DNA from: CADEED01 sp035765415
Lineage (GTDB): Bacteria; Pseudomonadota; Gammaproteobacteria; Steroidobacterales; Steroidobacteraceae
DNA length: 64,000 bases
NCBI GenBank assembly: GCA_035765415.1
Contig: DASTXR010000083.1
Location: 1-64,000, forward strand
Direction of reading: 5' to 3'
In this document: positions 1 through 8,780 of the stretch, in pieces
Layout: each line of letters starts with the position of its first letter
How positions within the stretch are numbered: the first letter of the stretch is position 1
Position numbers and translations under genes: made by a program
Notes under the pieces: model-generated
Told to the model about the DNA's origin: nothing
The model's database searches: none
Seen by the model: only the letters and a program-made list of their open reading frames with translations

Positions 1-191
1 AGCGCTCCGCTGAATGGCTCCACAAAACGCGCACAGTCGGATTGAACCACCAGGAGGATCTGCGCGCTGATCGCCTCGCGCTGCGCCGCCCTCGATGTTC
101 GCGCCGGAAGCCTGTCCTTCTTCACGCGCTGACGCGCCAACGGCGTGCCTCGATCCCGCTTGCAAAGAATAGGAACTGAGGACCTGCCCAT
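1..191 (-). other. Open frame running off the left edge, product not recognised
   Basis: Reading the minus strand from an ATG at 191 (or GTG at 125), the frame stays open to the window edge, about 63 codons. The visible end reads CARFVEPFSGA, faintly like the VEPF motif of N6-adenine methylases, but no upstream SAM-binding motif is seen and the composition looks as much like intergenic DNA as coding DNA. It lies directly downstream of the REP-like half-site at 204-239. I would not treat it as a gene without the sequence to the left. Confidence 0.12.
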
Positions 192-203
192 TCGAGCCCC
201 GTC

Positions 204-239
204 CCCTTTTGCTAGCAAATCAGGAATGTCCCTATTTCT
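204..239. repeat. REP-like half-site
   Basis: The segment GCTAGCAAATCAGGAATGTC followed by CCTATTT matches one arm of the perfect 48-bp palindrome at 25195-25242 with one substitution. To its left stands CCCCTTTTGCTAG, the core of the other repeat flavour at 8751-8763, so this copy looks like a hybrid of the two. The stop codon of the EamA-like gene (232-234, minus strand) lies inside it. Confidence 0.6.
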
Positions 240-654
240 GATTGATGAGCCACAGGCCGGCGACACACAGCAGGATGCCGGCAATGTTCGCGAGCGACAG
301 CTTCTCGGCGAAGAAGGCGACGCCGAGCATCAACAGCAGCAGCGCCGCGGCCGACTGCGTGATGAGCTGGCCCAGGCTCAACTCGAAGCCGCTGCGATAC
401 AGCATGAGGAAACTCAGGTCGAGCAGCACGATGACGCAGGCGAGCGTCAGCGTGGTCCAGTTGAGCTGGCCCAGCGCCTCGCGAAGCGGCGGCGATCCCG
501 GCGACATCGCGTAGATACCGACGAACGCGGTACTGCCGATTGCAAACGTGATGGCCAGCGACAAAAACGGGTTAGCGCCCGCCGGTGTGAGCTTGAGCAC
601 CACGTGATAGCTGACGGTGCCGGCGATGGCGATTCCGAGCCAGAGCATTTGCAT
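232..654 (-). CDS. Half-size EamA/DMT-superfamily membrane protein
   Basis: A 140-residue, highly hydrophobic protein with four to five predicted membrane helices. It begins MQMLWLGIAIAG and carries the glycine/alanine-rich helices and the late pattern LSLANIAGILLCVAGLWL typical of a single EamA repeat; most EamA transporters have two repeats in about 300 residues, so this is the half-length form that probably works as a dimer. The substrate cannot be deduced. It is divergent from the CadC-like regulator at 739, with an 84-bp gap. Its stop lies within a REP-like half-site that could trim or stabilise the mRNA end. Confidence 0.8.
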   Translation of the reverse strand: MQMLWLGIAIAGTVSYHVVLKLTPAGANPFLSLAITFAIGSTAFVGIYAMSPGSPPLREALGQLNWTTLTLACVIVLLDLSFLMLYRSGFELSLGQLITQSAAALLLLMLGVAFFAEKLSLANIAGILLCVAGLWLINQK

Positions 655-738
655 TGGCGAGTCCCTCGTTGATCCGGCACGTAGTTTGCCGCACCACTGA
701 TTGCGGAGTCATCCGCTCTGCCCTCATGATCGAGCGCG

Positions 739-2412
739 ATGACCACCTCCCAGGGAGAAAACGCGGGAGACGACGCCGAGGCGCGGCTGCCATTCGGCCG
801 TTACGTGCTCGACTTGCGCCGGGGTTCGCTGCTGCTCGATGGCCGCGAGGTGGCGCTGCGCCCGAAGACCTTCGCCGTGCTGCGTTTTCTCGTCGAACAT
901 CCGGATCGGCTGGTGTCCAAGGAAGAGCTGCTGGCAGCGGTGTGGCCGAATCTCGTCGTCACCGACGACACGCTGGTGCAGAGCATCGGAGAACTGCGGC
1001 GTGCGCTCGGCGAACCCGGCGCGCGCATGATCACCACCGTGCCGCGACGCGGCTACCGCTTCGAAGCGGCGGAAGCGCCGCCCGACCGGCGCAAGTCGCG
1101 CAGCGCACACGCGCTGCGCTTCAGCTGGAAGTACGGAATCCTGGCGCCGCTCGCGGTGGCGCTCACGGTGCTCGTGTTGTGGTTAGCCGATTTCTGGACC
1201 GACGCATCAGCACCCGCGGTGGCGGACGCCAGGCCCGCGATCGCGGTACTGCCCTTTCATGACCAGGGCGACGATGCCTCGCGCGACTATCTCGCGGATG
1301 GCCTGACCCAGGATCTCATCAACTCGCTCGGAAGATTTCCGGCGCTCACGGTGATGTCCTGGAACGCGGTCGCTGCCTACAAGGGCGAGGCTGCGCCGCC
1401 CGCCGAGATCGCAAGCTTGCTAGGCGTTCGCTACCAGGTCGAGGGCAGCGTGCGTTACACCGGCGACCAGTTGCGAGTCAGCGCACAGATGGTGGATTCG
1501 CAGGGACGCGTGTTGTGGTCGGCGCAATTCGCAGAAACTCCCGCCGACGTGTTCGCCGTGCAGGACCGCATCACGCGCGAGATCGCCGGCGCGCTGGCGA
1601 TCCAGGTGACCGAGTTCGAGCAACGGCGCGTCGCGACCAAACCCACCGAGAGCTTCGACGCCTACGACTACCTGCTGCGCGCGCGTCCGGCACTGCGTCG
1701 CCCGACTCGTGCCGGCATCGTCGAGGCGCGCGAACTGATAAGGCGCGCCATCGCGCTCGACTCGAGGTACGCCGCTGCGCATGCGGCGCTCGGCGAAACT
1801 TTCCACGTGGCGATATCCATGGGATGGGCCGAGTCGCCCAATGAATACTGGAAACGCGTCGAGACACACGCGGGTGAGGCATTGAAGCTCGATGCCTCGG
1901 ATGTCCGCGCGCGAATCCTGATGGCCCGCAGCTACCTCGCCTACAACCGCCATCTCGAAGCGCAGGCGCAGATCGATCGCGCCATCGCCATCAATCCGAA
2001 TGACGCGGACGCGCTCGCCGGCCGCGGCAACATCCTGATGTGGCTGGGCAAGACCGACGCGGCCATCGAGGCGCTCGAGCTCGCGCTGCGCATCGATCCG
2101 GAGCTCAACGACTTCGACCGCTTCGCGCTGACGCTGGCGTACTACCTCAAGCAGCGATACATCGAAGCGATCGAACAGGCCGAACTCAACCTTCGCAGGA
2201 ATCCGGGCGCGAGGTTCAACGAAGCCGTGCTGGCCGCGGCCTATGCGCAGGTGGGCCGCGGCGCCGATGCGGCGCGTGTCAGCGAAAAAGTGCGGCAGAC
2301 CGATCCGATGTTCGACGCGGCCACCTACGGCAACAAGTTCCTGAACCCCAGGGACCTCGAGAACCTGCGCGATGGATTGCGCAAGGCGGGCCTGCTGGCC
2401 GGCGCGCGTTAG
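739..2412 (+). CDS. CadC-like membrane-anchored transcription regulator with TolB-like and TPR domains
   Basis: 557 residues. Residues about 15-112 form an OmpR/PhoB-type winged helix (ending in the usual TVPRRGYRF wing), followed by one membrane helix at about 131-152. The periplasmic part starts with a TolB N-terminal/FlgO-like segment (PAIAVLPFHDQ, then YLADGLTQDLINSLG) at about 165-290 and continues with tetratricopeptide repeats to the C-terminus. This architecture is common in Xanthomonadales and Nevskiales; members are one-component membrane regulators whose signals are mostly unknown. It has no obvious partner gene: the upstream gene is divergent and the downstream YHS gene convergent with a 6-bp gap. 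The ATG at 739 is the first in frame with the winged helix; the ribosome site is weak. Confidence 0.85.
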   Translation: MTTSQGENAGDDAEARLPFGRYVLDLRRGSLLLDGREVALRPKTFAVLRFLVEHPDRLVSKEELLAAVWPNLVVTDDTLVQSIGELRRALGEPGARMITTVPRRGYRFEAAEAPPDRRKSRSAHALRFSWKYGILAPLAVALTVLVLWLADFWTDASAPAVADARPAIAVLPFHDQGDDASRDYLADGLTQDLINSLGRFPALTVMSWNAVAAYKGEAAPPAEIASLLGVRYQVEGSVRYTGDQLRVSAQMVDSQGRVLWSAQFAETPADVFAVQDRITREIAGALAIQVTEFEQRRVATKPTESFDAYDYLLRARPALRRPTRAGIVEARELIRRAIALDSRYAAAHAALGETFHVAISMGWAESPNEYWKRVETHAGEALKLDASDVRARILMARSYLAYNRHLEAQAQIDRAIAINPNDADALAGRGNILMWLGKTDAAIEALELALRIDPELNDFDRFALTLAYYLKQRYIEAIEQAELNLRRNPGARFNEAVLAAAYAQVGRGADAARVSEKVRQTDPMFDAATYGNKFLNPRDLENLRDGLRKAGLLAGAR

Positions 2413-2418
2413 CCGCGC

Positions 2419-2871
2419 TCAGGGCTTCTTCTGCAGTAACCCGCGGTTGCGGTTCGCCTGTTCGAGCAGGGTCCTGTAGTCCTTGCGAAAGAGTTCCGGG
2501 CCGATGGCCTTGCCGAACAGGTAGAGCCTGTCGTCGATGATCAGCCAGTATTCCGGGCTCGCCTCGTGCACTTCACCGCGCGCCAGCGACACGGCGCAGA
2601 AAGTCTCGAACTGCGGCGCGTAACGCACCGGATCGGCCTTGAACAGGTCGCGATGCCGCGCGTTTGCGAACTGCCAGCGGTGCTCGTCCCACTCGTATTC
2701 GAATTGCGCGAGGCCAGGAGTGGCTCGTTGCATCGTGAAGTAGGCAACGGGGTCATAACCCTTGATGGCGAGCGTGGGCTCGGCCAGTGCCGCGACCGAC
2801 CGGCAGAGCAGCATGCAAAACGCGAGCGAGACAGCGAAGCGGCGCGAAACGATGGACATGCCGCCAAACAT
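2419..2871 (-). CDS. Exported YHS-domain protein
   Basis: 150 residues with an N-terminal signal (hydrophobic stretch SLAFCMLLCRSVAALA) and then the YHS signature IKGYDPVAYF. The rest (YEWDEHRWQFANARHRDLF, then RYAPQFETFCAVSLARG) follows the usual small YHS family, which has a single conserved cysteine and has been linked to metal handling, though function is not settled. The start may be the Met at 2871 or the second Met (MSIVSRRF) at 2859. It converges on the CadC-like gene and is divergent from the haloperoxidase pair. Confidence 0.8.
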   Translation of the reverse strand: MFGGMSIVSRRFAVSLAFCMLLCRSVAALAEPTLAIKGYDPVAYFTMQRATPGLAQFEYEWDEHRWQFANARHRDLFKADPVRYAPQFETFCAVSLARGEVHEASPEYWLIIDDRLYLFGKAIGPELFRKDYRTLLEQANRNRGLLQKKP

Positions 2872-3008
2872 AGCTCACCCGATCCGCGCCGGGCCCGGGT
2901 TTCGTGAGTGTTTCGGCATAGTTTCCGGGTTCTTTCGTTACGTCCGGCCTCCCGATCGCCATCGTTCCGCCGCGGAGATCGAAAAATTCCAACCCGGAGG
3001 GTCGAACA

Positions 3009-4277
3009 ATGAAACGAATCAGGTTTTTCCATGGGCTCATGGCGCTCGCACTGATCGGCGGGGCGATGCCGGCGCTGGCCGATGCGGTGGTCGACTGGAA
3101 TGACATCACCGTCCAGGCGGTATCGGCGGGACGCCCGGGTCCCATCGGCGCGGTCGACGTCGCGCTGGTGCAGGTTGCGGTGCACGATGCCGTGCAGGCC
3201 ATCGACCGGCAATTCGAGCCTTATCACGCCGAGATCGAGGCGGGCCGCGGCGGGGCCAGGGGTCGTCGGTCCGCCGCCGTCGCGGCCGCGGCACATGATG
3301 TGCTGGTCGGGATGTACCCCGCACAGGCCACCGCTCTCGACGCGACGTACTTCAACTACCTCGCCGACAAGGGCTTGGCTGGCGATCCCGGCCTGCTCGT
3401 CGGACAGCAGGTCGCCGCGCGCATTCTTCCGCTGCGGCGTGTGAATCCGAATCCGCTGCCGCCGCCGTTCGTCGGCGGAAGCGGCGCCGGCGTCTGGCGT
3501 CCGACGCCACCGGCCTTATCGCCGATGGCCACACCGTGGATGGGCGACCTCGATCCATTCACGCTCACGAGCCCGACGCGTTTTCGAGCGGCGCCACCGC
3601 CCGCATTGACCAGCGACCGGTACACGCGGGACTACGACGAAGTCAGGGAGCTCGGTTCGCTCGGAAGCACGAAGCGCACGGCCGAACAGACGGATCTCGC
3701 GTATTTCTACAGCGAGACCGCGCCGGTGCTGTGGAACCGCGCGCTGCGCGGCATCGCCACGAGATACCTGCGCAAGAGCAGCGACACCGCGCGGCTGTTC
3801 GCGCTGGCGAACCTGGCGACCGCCGATGCGCTCATCACGTGCTGGGACAGCAAGAAGTTCTACGATTTCTGGCGACCGGTGACGGCGATCCAGGAAGGCG
3901 ACGCCGATGGTAATCCGGCGACCATCGGCGACCCTGCGTGGCAACCGCTGATCAACACGCCCAACTATCCTGACTACACGTCGGGCGCGAATGCCGTGAC
4001 CGGCGCGATGATGCGCACGCTCGAGCTGTACTTCGGCACGGACAAGGTGGAGTTCGATGCCACGACTCTCGCGCCCCAGGCGGTGCGAAAGGTCCGCAGG
4101 TACTACCGTTTCTCGGACGCCGCACGGGACGTGGTCGACGCCCGCATCTACCTGGGCATCCACTTCCGCTTCGCGGACGTCGCGGCGCGAGCCCAGGGCA
4201 GAAGCGTGGCAGACTGGACCTTCAACCACTTCCTCCTGCCACTCGAAGACCGCGTTCACCGGGAAGACAAGCGATGA
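3009..4277 (+). CDS. Vanadium-dependent haloperoxidase-fold protein (PAP2 superfamily), copy 1
   Basis: 422 residues with a Sec signal (MKRIRFFHGLMALALIGG, cleaved after ALA). The family landmarks are FWRPVTAIQ near 287, the P-loop-like YPDYTSGAN near 320-328 and LGIHFRF near 381-387. In characterised enzymes the middle motif is PSGH, where the His is the acid-base; here that position is Ala, while the second, vanadate/phosphate-binding His (GIHF) is kept. It may therefore not be a haloperoxidase; acid phosphatase or binding roles are possible. GGAGG at 2996-3000 supports the start. Its stop overlaps the next gene by ATGA, so the two are co-translated. Confidence 0.8.
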   Translation: MKRIRFFHGLMALALIGGAMPALADAVVDWNDITVQAVSAGRPGPIGAVDVALVQVAVHDAVQAIDRQFEPYHAEIEAGRGGARGRRSAAVAAAAHDVLVGMYPAQATALDATYFNYLADKGLAGDPGLLVGQQVAARILPLRRVNPNPLPPPFVGGSGAGVWRPTPPALSPMATPWMGDLDPFTLTSPTRFRAAPPPALTSDRYTRDYDEVRELGSLGSTKRTAEQTDLAYFYSETAPVLWNRALRGIATRYLRKSSDTARLFALANLATADALITCWDSKKFYDFWRPVTAIQEGDADGNPATIGDPAWQPLINTPNYPDYTSGANAVTGAMMRTLELYFGTDKVEFDATTLAPQAVRKVRRYYRFSDAARDVVDARIYLGIHFRFADVAARAQGRSVADWTFNHFLLPLEDRVHREDKR

Positions 4278-5491
4278 AAGTCTCGAAGGCCCGAGCGGCC
4301 GCCCTGGTGCTGTTTGCCATGCTGGCTTCATTCGCACGCGCCGACAGCATCATGGAGTGGACTGCCAGGGCCGATGCGATCGCCACCGACAAGCGACTTC
4401 TGTCGCCGGTTCATGGCCGCGTGCTGGCGATCATGCACGTGGCCATGTTCGAAGCGGTGAATGCCATCGAGCGCCGCTACGCACCCTATAGGCTGAAGTT
4501 GGTGGCCGACCGGAACACCTCGGGCGAGGTTGCCGCGGCGGTGGCCGGTCACGATGTGCTGGTGGCCCTGTATCCCGACCAGGAATCCAGCCTCGATGCG
4601 TTGCTCGCCGAAACGCTGAACCGCGTGGGGGAAGGCTCGGCCAGGCAGCGCGGCGTCATTCTCGGCCGCAAAGCGGCGCAGGGCATTCTGGAGCTGCGCA
4701 GTTCTGATGGCAGCGATGACGTGGAGACGTACAGGCCGGTCACGCAGCCGGGGGTTTACGTTCCCACCGCGTTACCGGTGTCTTCGACGGTCGGCGGTTT
4801 TGCTCCCTGGGTGATGGCGTCCGCCGGGCAGTTCCGTCCGGCGGCGCCGCCCGCGTTGACTTCGGAAACCTGGACGCGCGACCTCAACGAGATCCGCGAA
4901 ATCGGCGGACTCAACAGCAGGACGCGCATCGCGGAGCAGACGGACATCGGGAAATTCTGGTTCCTGACCGGAGCGCGCACATACAACCCCATCGTGCAGC
5001 AGATAGCCCGGTACAAACACCTGGACCTGCTCGATACCGCGCGCCTGTTCGCACTGGTGTCGATGGCGGGCGAGGACGCGTACATCGCGGTGTTCGACGC
5101 GAAATACGCGTTCAATTTCTGGCGCCCGGTGACCGCCATCCGCAACGCGGACCAGGACGGAAATCCCGCGACGGCGCGCGACGCGGGCTGGGTGCCGCTC
5201 GGCGACACTCCCATGCATCCGGAGTATCCCTGCGCGCATTGCATCACCTCGGCGGCCGTGGCCGCGGTGTTGCGCGGTGTGATCGGCGAGGATATCGGCG
5301 AGATCACTCTCACGAGTCCGACCGCGCCCGGTGTCGTGCGTCGGTGGACCCGCCTCGATGACTATCGTGACGAGGTTTCGAACGCGCGCATCTGGGCCGG
5401 CTTCCACTATCGCTTCTCGACGGAAGTGGGGAAAGACATGGGACGGAAGATCGGCGAGCTCGCGGTGGCAACGCAGTTGCGGCCGAGGTAG
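4274..5491 (+). CDS. Vanadium-dependent haloperoxidase-fold protein (PAP2 superfamily), copy 2
   Basis: 405 residues with a Sec signal (MKVSKARAAALVLFAMLASFARA). It is a clear paralogue of the preceding gene: shared blocks include AAPPALTS, the RELG/REIGG region and FWRPVTAIR near 282. Its middle motif is HPEYPCAHC near 315-323, so the acid-base His is present while Ser-Gly are replaced by Cys-Ala; the late motif AGFHYRF near 375-381 is intact. The pair thus deviates at different active-site positions. It starts inside the stop of copy 1 (ATGA) and is followed after 46 bp by a DUF1080 gene, probably in one transcript. Confidence 0.8.
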   Translation: MKVSKARAAALVLFAMLASFARADSIMEWTARADAIATDKRLLSPVHGRVLAIMHVAMFEAVNAIERRYAPYRLKLVADRNTSGEVAAAVAGHDVLVALYPDQESSLDALLAETLNRVGEGSARQRGVILGRKAAQGILELRSSDGSDDVETYRPVTQPGVYVPTALPVSSTVGGFAPWVMASAGQFRPAAPPALTSETWTRDLNEIREIGGLNSRTRIAEQTDIGKFWFLTGARTYNPIVQQIARYKHLDLLDTARLFALVSMAGEDAYIAVFDAKYAFNFWRPVTAIRNADQDGNPATARDAGWVPLGDTPMHPEYPCAHCITSAAVAAVLRGVIGEDIGEITLTSPTAPGVVRRWTRLDDYRDEVSNARIWAGFHYRFSTEVGKDMGRKIGELAVATQLRPR

Positions 5492-5537
5492 CTGGCTTCA
5501 TTGACGGCGGCGGGTACATCACGTGTACTCGCCGCCC

Positions 5538-6398
5538 ATGAAAAACAAGCTGGCGATCCTGATTCTCGTCCTTTGCGCGCCGGGTGCACCCGCCGCCGAA
5601 CGGCCCTCCGAATGGAAGGCGCTGCTCGATCCCGGGCTTTCGCAGTTCGACATCTACCTGAGTTTTCGCGGCGATCGGATCATGAGCGTCCTGCAGGGCA
5701 AGGCGCCGGATCTCGCGCCGGTGGGCCTGAATCCCCCCGGGCAGGATGTGTTCACGGTGATCCGGCAGGGCGGCAAGCCGGTGTTGCGCATCAGCGGCGA
5801 GATCTACGGTTGCGCGACCACGAAGCAGGAGTTCTCTAACTACCACTTCCGCGCCAGTTTCAAATGGGGCGAGAAGAAGTGGGAGCCGCGGCTCACGGAG
5901 CTCAAGGATTCCGGAATCCTGTATCACAGCCGCGGCGATTTCGGCGTGGACTACTGGAAGTCGTGGGCGCTGTCGCAGGAATTCCAGGTCATCGAACACG
6001 GCATCGGCGAATACTGGAGGATCGCGAGCTCGGAGATCGACATCCGCGCCGATCCAAAGCTGCCCGGCGCCGAAGCGCCGAAGTGGAATCCCCGGGCGCC
6101 ATGGATGGAATTTTCCGGGTCTAACAACCATGCGCTGGCAGGGTCCGACGAGGATCGCCCCGGCGAATGGAACACGCTGGAACTGGTGTGTGTCGAGGAT
6201 CGCTGCGTGCACATCGCCAATGGCAAGGTGGTCATGGCGCTGAAGAATGCCCGCTACCGGATAGGCGACAAGTTCGCGGCGATGACGGGCGGAAAGCTGC
6301 AGATCCAGAGCGAGGCGGCGGAGGTTTTCTATCGCGACATCGAAATCCGCTCCATCCCGGCTATGCCGAAGGCATACGAGCACTACTTCCGGGATTGA
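5538..6398 (+). CDS. Exported DUF1080 (3-keto-disaccharide hydrolase-type) protein
   Basis: 286 residues from the ATG at 5538, chosen because it starts a good signal peptide (MKNKLAILILVLCAPGAPA); a GTG at 5523 would add five residues. The body is a laminarin/concanavalin-like beta-sandwich of the DUF1080 family: FSNYHFRASFKWGEKKW, DSGILYHSRG, then EFQVIEHGIGEYW and the closing GGKLQIQSEAAEVFYRDIEIR. DUF1080 members include 3-keto-glucoside hydrolases and many carbohydrate-binding proteins of unknown role. It sits at the end of the haloperoxidase operon; no other sugar gene is next to it. Confidence 0.8.
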   Translation: MKNKLAILILVLCAPGAPAAERPSEWKALLDPGLSQFDIYLSFRGDRIMSVLQGKAPDLAPVGLNPPGQDVFTVIRQGGKPVLRISGEIYGCATTKQEFSNYHFRASFKWGEKKWEPRLTELKDSGILYHSRGDFGVDYWKSWALSQEFQVIEHGIGEYWRIASSEIDIRADPKLPGAEAPKWNPRAPWMEFSGSNNHALAGSDEDRPGEWNTLELVCVEDRCVHIANGKVVMALKNARYRIGDKFAAMTGGKLQIQSEAAEVFYRDIEIRSIPAMPKAYEHYFRD

Positions 6399-6417
6399 GC
6401 GGCTGGGTGCGCGCCGC

Positions 6418-7782
6418 TCACTTCCTGAGCTTGAGGAGAATTCCGCCTTTCACGACGACGGCCACATCCTGAAGTGATGTGATGTCCTGCAGCGGATCGC
6501 CTTTCACGGCGATGACATCCCCGAACTTGTCCGGCTCGATCGTGCCGACGCGGTCGCTCCAGCCCATGTACTGCGCGGCCACGCGCGTCGCCGACTGGAT
6601 TGCCTGCATGGGAGTCATGCCGCGCGCCACCATGATGGGAAACTGGCGCGCGTTCAATCCGTGCGGAAACACACCGGCGTCGGTGGCGAACACGATGGGC
6701 ACGCCGGCCTGCACCGCCTTCGTGAATGCGAGGCGCTGGATCTCGGTGGTTTCGGTGTTCTTGCGCAGGAATTCCTCGGGCCAGTTGAGGCGCCGGCCCT
6801 CGGTGTCGACGTAGTCGCCGTTGTACACGTCCATGGCCAGCGCGACATGACGTTGCTTCAGTGCCGCGGCGATGCCGGCGTCATCGAGATAGGACGCGTG
6901 CTCGATGGTGTCGACTCCCGCGGCGATGGCCATGCGAATGGATTCGGCGCCGTGCGCGTGCGCTGCCACTTTCTTGCCGACCGCGTGCGCGATGTCGACC
7001 ACCGCCAGGATTTCTTCCTGCGTCATCTCGGGCGCGCCGGGTACTCCGCCGAAAGCCAGGACGGCGCCCGAGGCGATCACCTTGAGCACATCCGAGCCGT
7101 TGTCGAGCAGGATCTCGGCTCTCGCGCGGAATTCCTCGGGCCCGCGCGCGACGCCGGCATGAAAACGCTCGCTGCCGGGCGGTTCCTTGAAATCGGGGAT
7201 GTAGAGGTCGCCGCCACCCTTCGGGATCGTGAGATAGGGTCCGCTCGCCTGCATGCGCGGCCCGACGGCCTTGCCGGCGTCGATCGTATCGCGCAGCGCC
7301 GTGTCGGAACCCAGCGAATAGGTGCCGACGTTGCGAACGCTGGTGAAGCCGGCTAACAAGGTGGCGGCGGCGTTTTCCTTCGACAGGCGCAGCGTTTCCT
7401 CGGCGGGCCGCGAGTAATACACGGTGAGATCCGCGGTGTCCTCGGGCCGGTCGGTGAGATGCGTGTGCATGTCGATGAGGCCGGGCAGGCAGGTGTAGCC
7501 GGACAGATCGAGCACGGGAACGTACGTGGCAGCCGCGTCACCGCGGCTCGCGTCTTCCTTGATCAACCTGATCCGGCCGTCGCGTATCGCCACGAGAACG
7601 TCGCGTTTCACGGTGTTCGAGATGCCGTCGATTAGCCGGCCGCAGCGCAGGGCGATGGACCCGCTGTCGGGTGTGTAAGGCACCTGCCGGATGTCCAGTC
7701 GATTGGTCTGTGTGGGCGGCGTATAGGCGCAGGCGCCCAGCGTCGCGCTGGCGAAGAAGATGGCGAAGAAACGTTGGATCAT
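6418..7782 (-). CDS. Amidohydrolase-family lipoprotein (imidazolonepropionase/prolidase-like)
   Basis: 454 residues. I place the start at 7782 because the ATG overlaps the pirin stop (ATGA) and gives a lipoprotein signal, MIQRFFAIFFASATLGAC with the lipid-modified Cys at 18. Metal ligands of subtype-I amidohydrolases are visible: HTH in DMHTHLTD, the lysine in DVLKVIASG, the His in VAAHAHG and in IEHASYLD, and the Asp in FATDAGVF. Relatives hydrolyse Xaa-Pro dipeptides, imidazolone propionate or cyclic amides; the substrate is not evident. It is probably anchored in the outer membrane facing the periplasm. Confidence 0.85.
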   Translation of the reverse strand: MIQRFFAIFFASATLGACAYTPPTQTNRLDIRQVPYTPDSGSIALRCGRLIDGISNTVKRDVLVAIRDGRIRLIKEDASRGDAAATYVPVLDLSGYTCLPGLIDMHTHLTDRPEDTADLTVYYSRPAEETLRLSKENAAATLLAGFTSVRNVGTYSLGSDTALRDTIDAGKAVGPRMQASGPYLTIPKGGGDLYIPDFKEPPGSERFHAGVARGPEEFRARAEILLDNGSDVLKVIASGAVLAFGGVPGAPEMTQEEILAVVDIAHAVGKKVAAHAHGAESIRMAIAAGVDTIEHASYLDDAGIAAALKQRHVALAMDVYNGDYVDTEGRRLNWPEEFLRKNTETTEIQRLAFTKAVQAGVPIVFATDAGVFPHGLNARQFPIMVARGMTPMQAIQSATRVAAQYMGWSDRVGTIEPDKFGDVIAVKGDPLQDITSLQDVAVVVKGGILLKLRK

Positions 7783-8633
7783 GCGAGCGGGATGAATTCC
7801 TGGTTGTCGAAGTCGGGCAGTTTCATGCGGCCCGCGCGCCAGTCGGCCTTGGCCTGTTCGATTCGCTCTTTCGAGGAAGACACGAAGTTCCACTCGATGA
7901 ATCGTTCGCCGACGGACTCGCCGCCAAGCGCCATCACGGTGGCGCGCGAGGACGCGGTGATGGTGCTGTCTTCGCCCTCGTCGAACACCAGCATTCTGCC
8001 GGCGCCGAATGCCTGGCCGCGCACCTCGACTTCGCCGGCGGCGATGTACAGCGCGCGCTCCGGATATTCATGGGGCAGGGCGACGCGCGCGCCGCGGTCG
8101 ATTTCCCAGTGCGCGTAGAAGAGCGGCGAGTGGGTGGTGACGCCCGCGCGGAGGCCGAATGCTTCGCCGGCTAACAAACGTGTGCGCACGCCGCCGTCTT
8201 CGTGCACGGGCAGATCGGCGCTCCCGTAATGCGCGAAGGAAGGGTCCGTCTCCTCGTGTTGCCGGGGCAACGCCACCCACGCCTGGATGCCGTGCAGCGC
8301 GCCGCCTTCAGCGCGCGCCTTTTCGAAGCGCTCGGAATGCGTTATGCCGCGGCCCGCGATCATCCAGTTCACTTCTTCCGGCTGGATGGGCTGAACGATG
8401 CCGACGCTGTCGCGATGCATGATCTCGCCGGCGAACAGGTAGGTGACCGTGGCGAGGCCGATGTGCGGATGTGGCCGCACGTCGACGGTTTTCGGAAACC
8501 CGGGAGAAAAATGTTTGGGCCCGATGTGATCGAAGAAGATGAAAGGGCCGACCATGTGCCGTCGCGTGAACGGCAGCACACGGCCGACTTCGAATCCCCC
8601 GAGATCGCGGCGACGCTGGTCGATGACATCCAT
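7779..8633 (-). CDS. Pirin-family bicupin protein
   Basis: 284 residues. The N-terminal cupin holds the metal-binding pair HPHIGL and HSERF together with the family landmarks GPFIFFDHIGP and VNWMIAGRGITHSE. Bacterial pirins are Fe(II) or other metal proteins, some with quercetin 2,3-dioxygenase activity, others modulating enzymes by direct contact. It is the first gene of a two-gene unit with the amidohydrolase lipoprotein (4-bp overlap). A REPIN lies just upstream (8671-8780). A second, shorter pirin is at 44291. Confidence 0.88.
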   Translation of the reverse strand: MDVIDQRRRDLGGFEVGRVLPFTRRHMVGPFIFFDHIGPKHFSPGFPKTVDVRPHPHIGLATVTYLFAGEIMHRDSVGIVQPIQPEEVNWMIAGRGITHSERFEKARAEGGALHGIQAWVALPRQHEETDPSFAHYGSADLPVHEDGGVRTRLLAGEAFGLRAGVTTHSPLFYAHWEIDRGARVALPHEYPERALYIAAGEVEVRGQAFGAGRMLVFDEGEDSTITASSRATVMALGGESVGERFIEWNFVSSSKERIEQAKADWRAGRMKLPDFDNQEFIPLA

Positions 8634-8670
8634 GCCGACCGGTTTACCAGACCGGCGGCCGCCCGAGAAT

Positions 8671-8780
8671 GGGGGCAGCCCCCTTTTCCCAGCAAAAGGG
8701 GTCAGCCCTCGACGGTTGCGTTCGGGCGGAAGTCATCGATGAGGACTGACCCCTTTTGCTAGGAAAAGGGGGCTGCCCCC
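8671..8780. repeat. REPIN: inverted pair of REP-like elements
   Basis: The left arm (8671-8710) and right arm (8741-8780) are near-perfect inverted copies of a 40-base unit, separated by 30 bases. The left begins GGGGGCAGCCCCCTTTT and ends AAAAGGGGTCAGCCCTC; each arm also folds on itself through CCCCTTTT/AAAAGGGG. This two-arm design is that of REPINs mobilised by REP-associated tyrosine transposases. It fills the gap between two minus-strand genes and its right arm touches the stop of the cytochrome peroxidase gene. No transposase is in the window. Confidence 0.8.
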
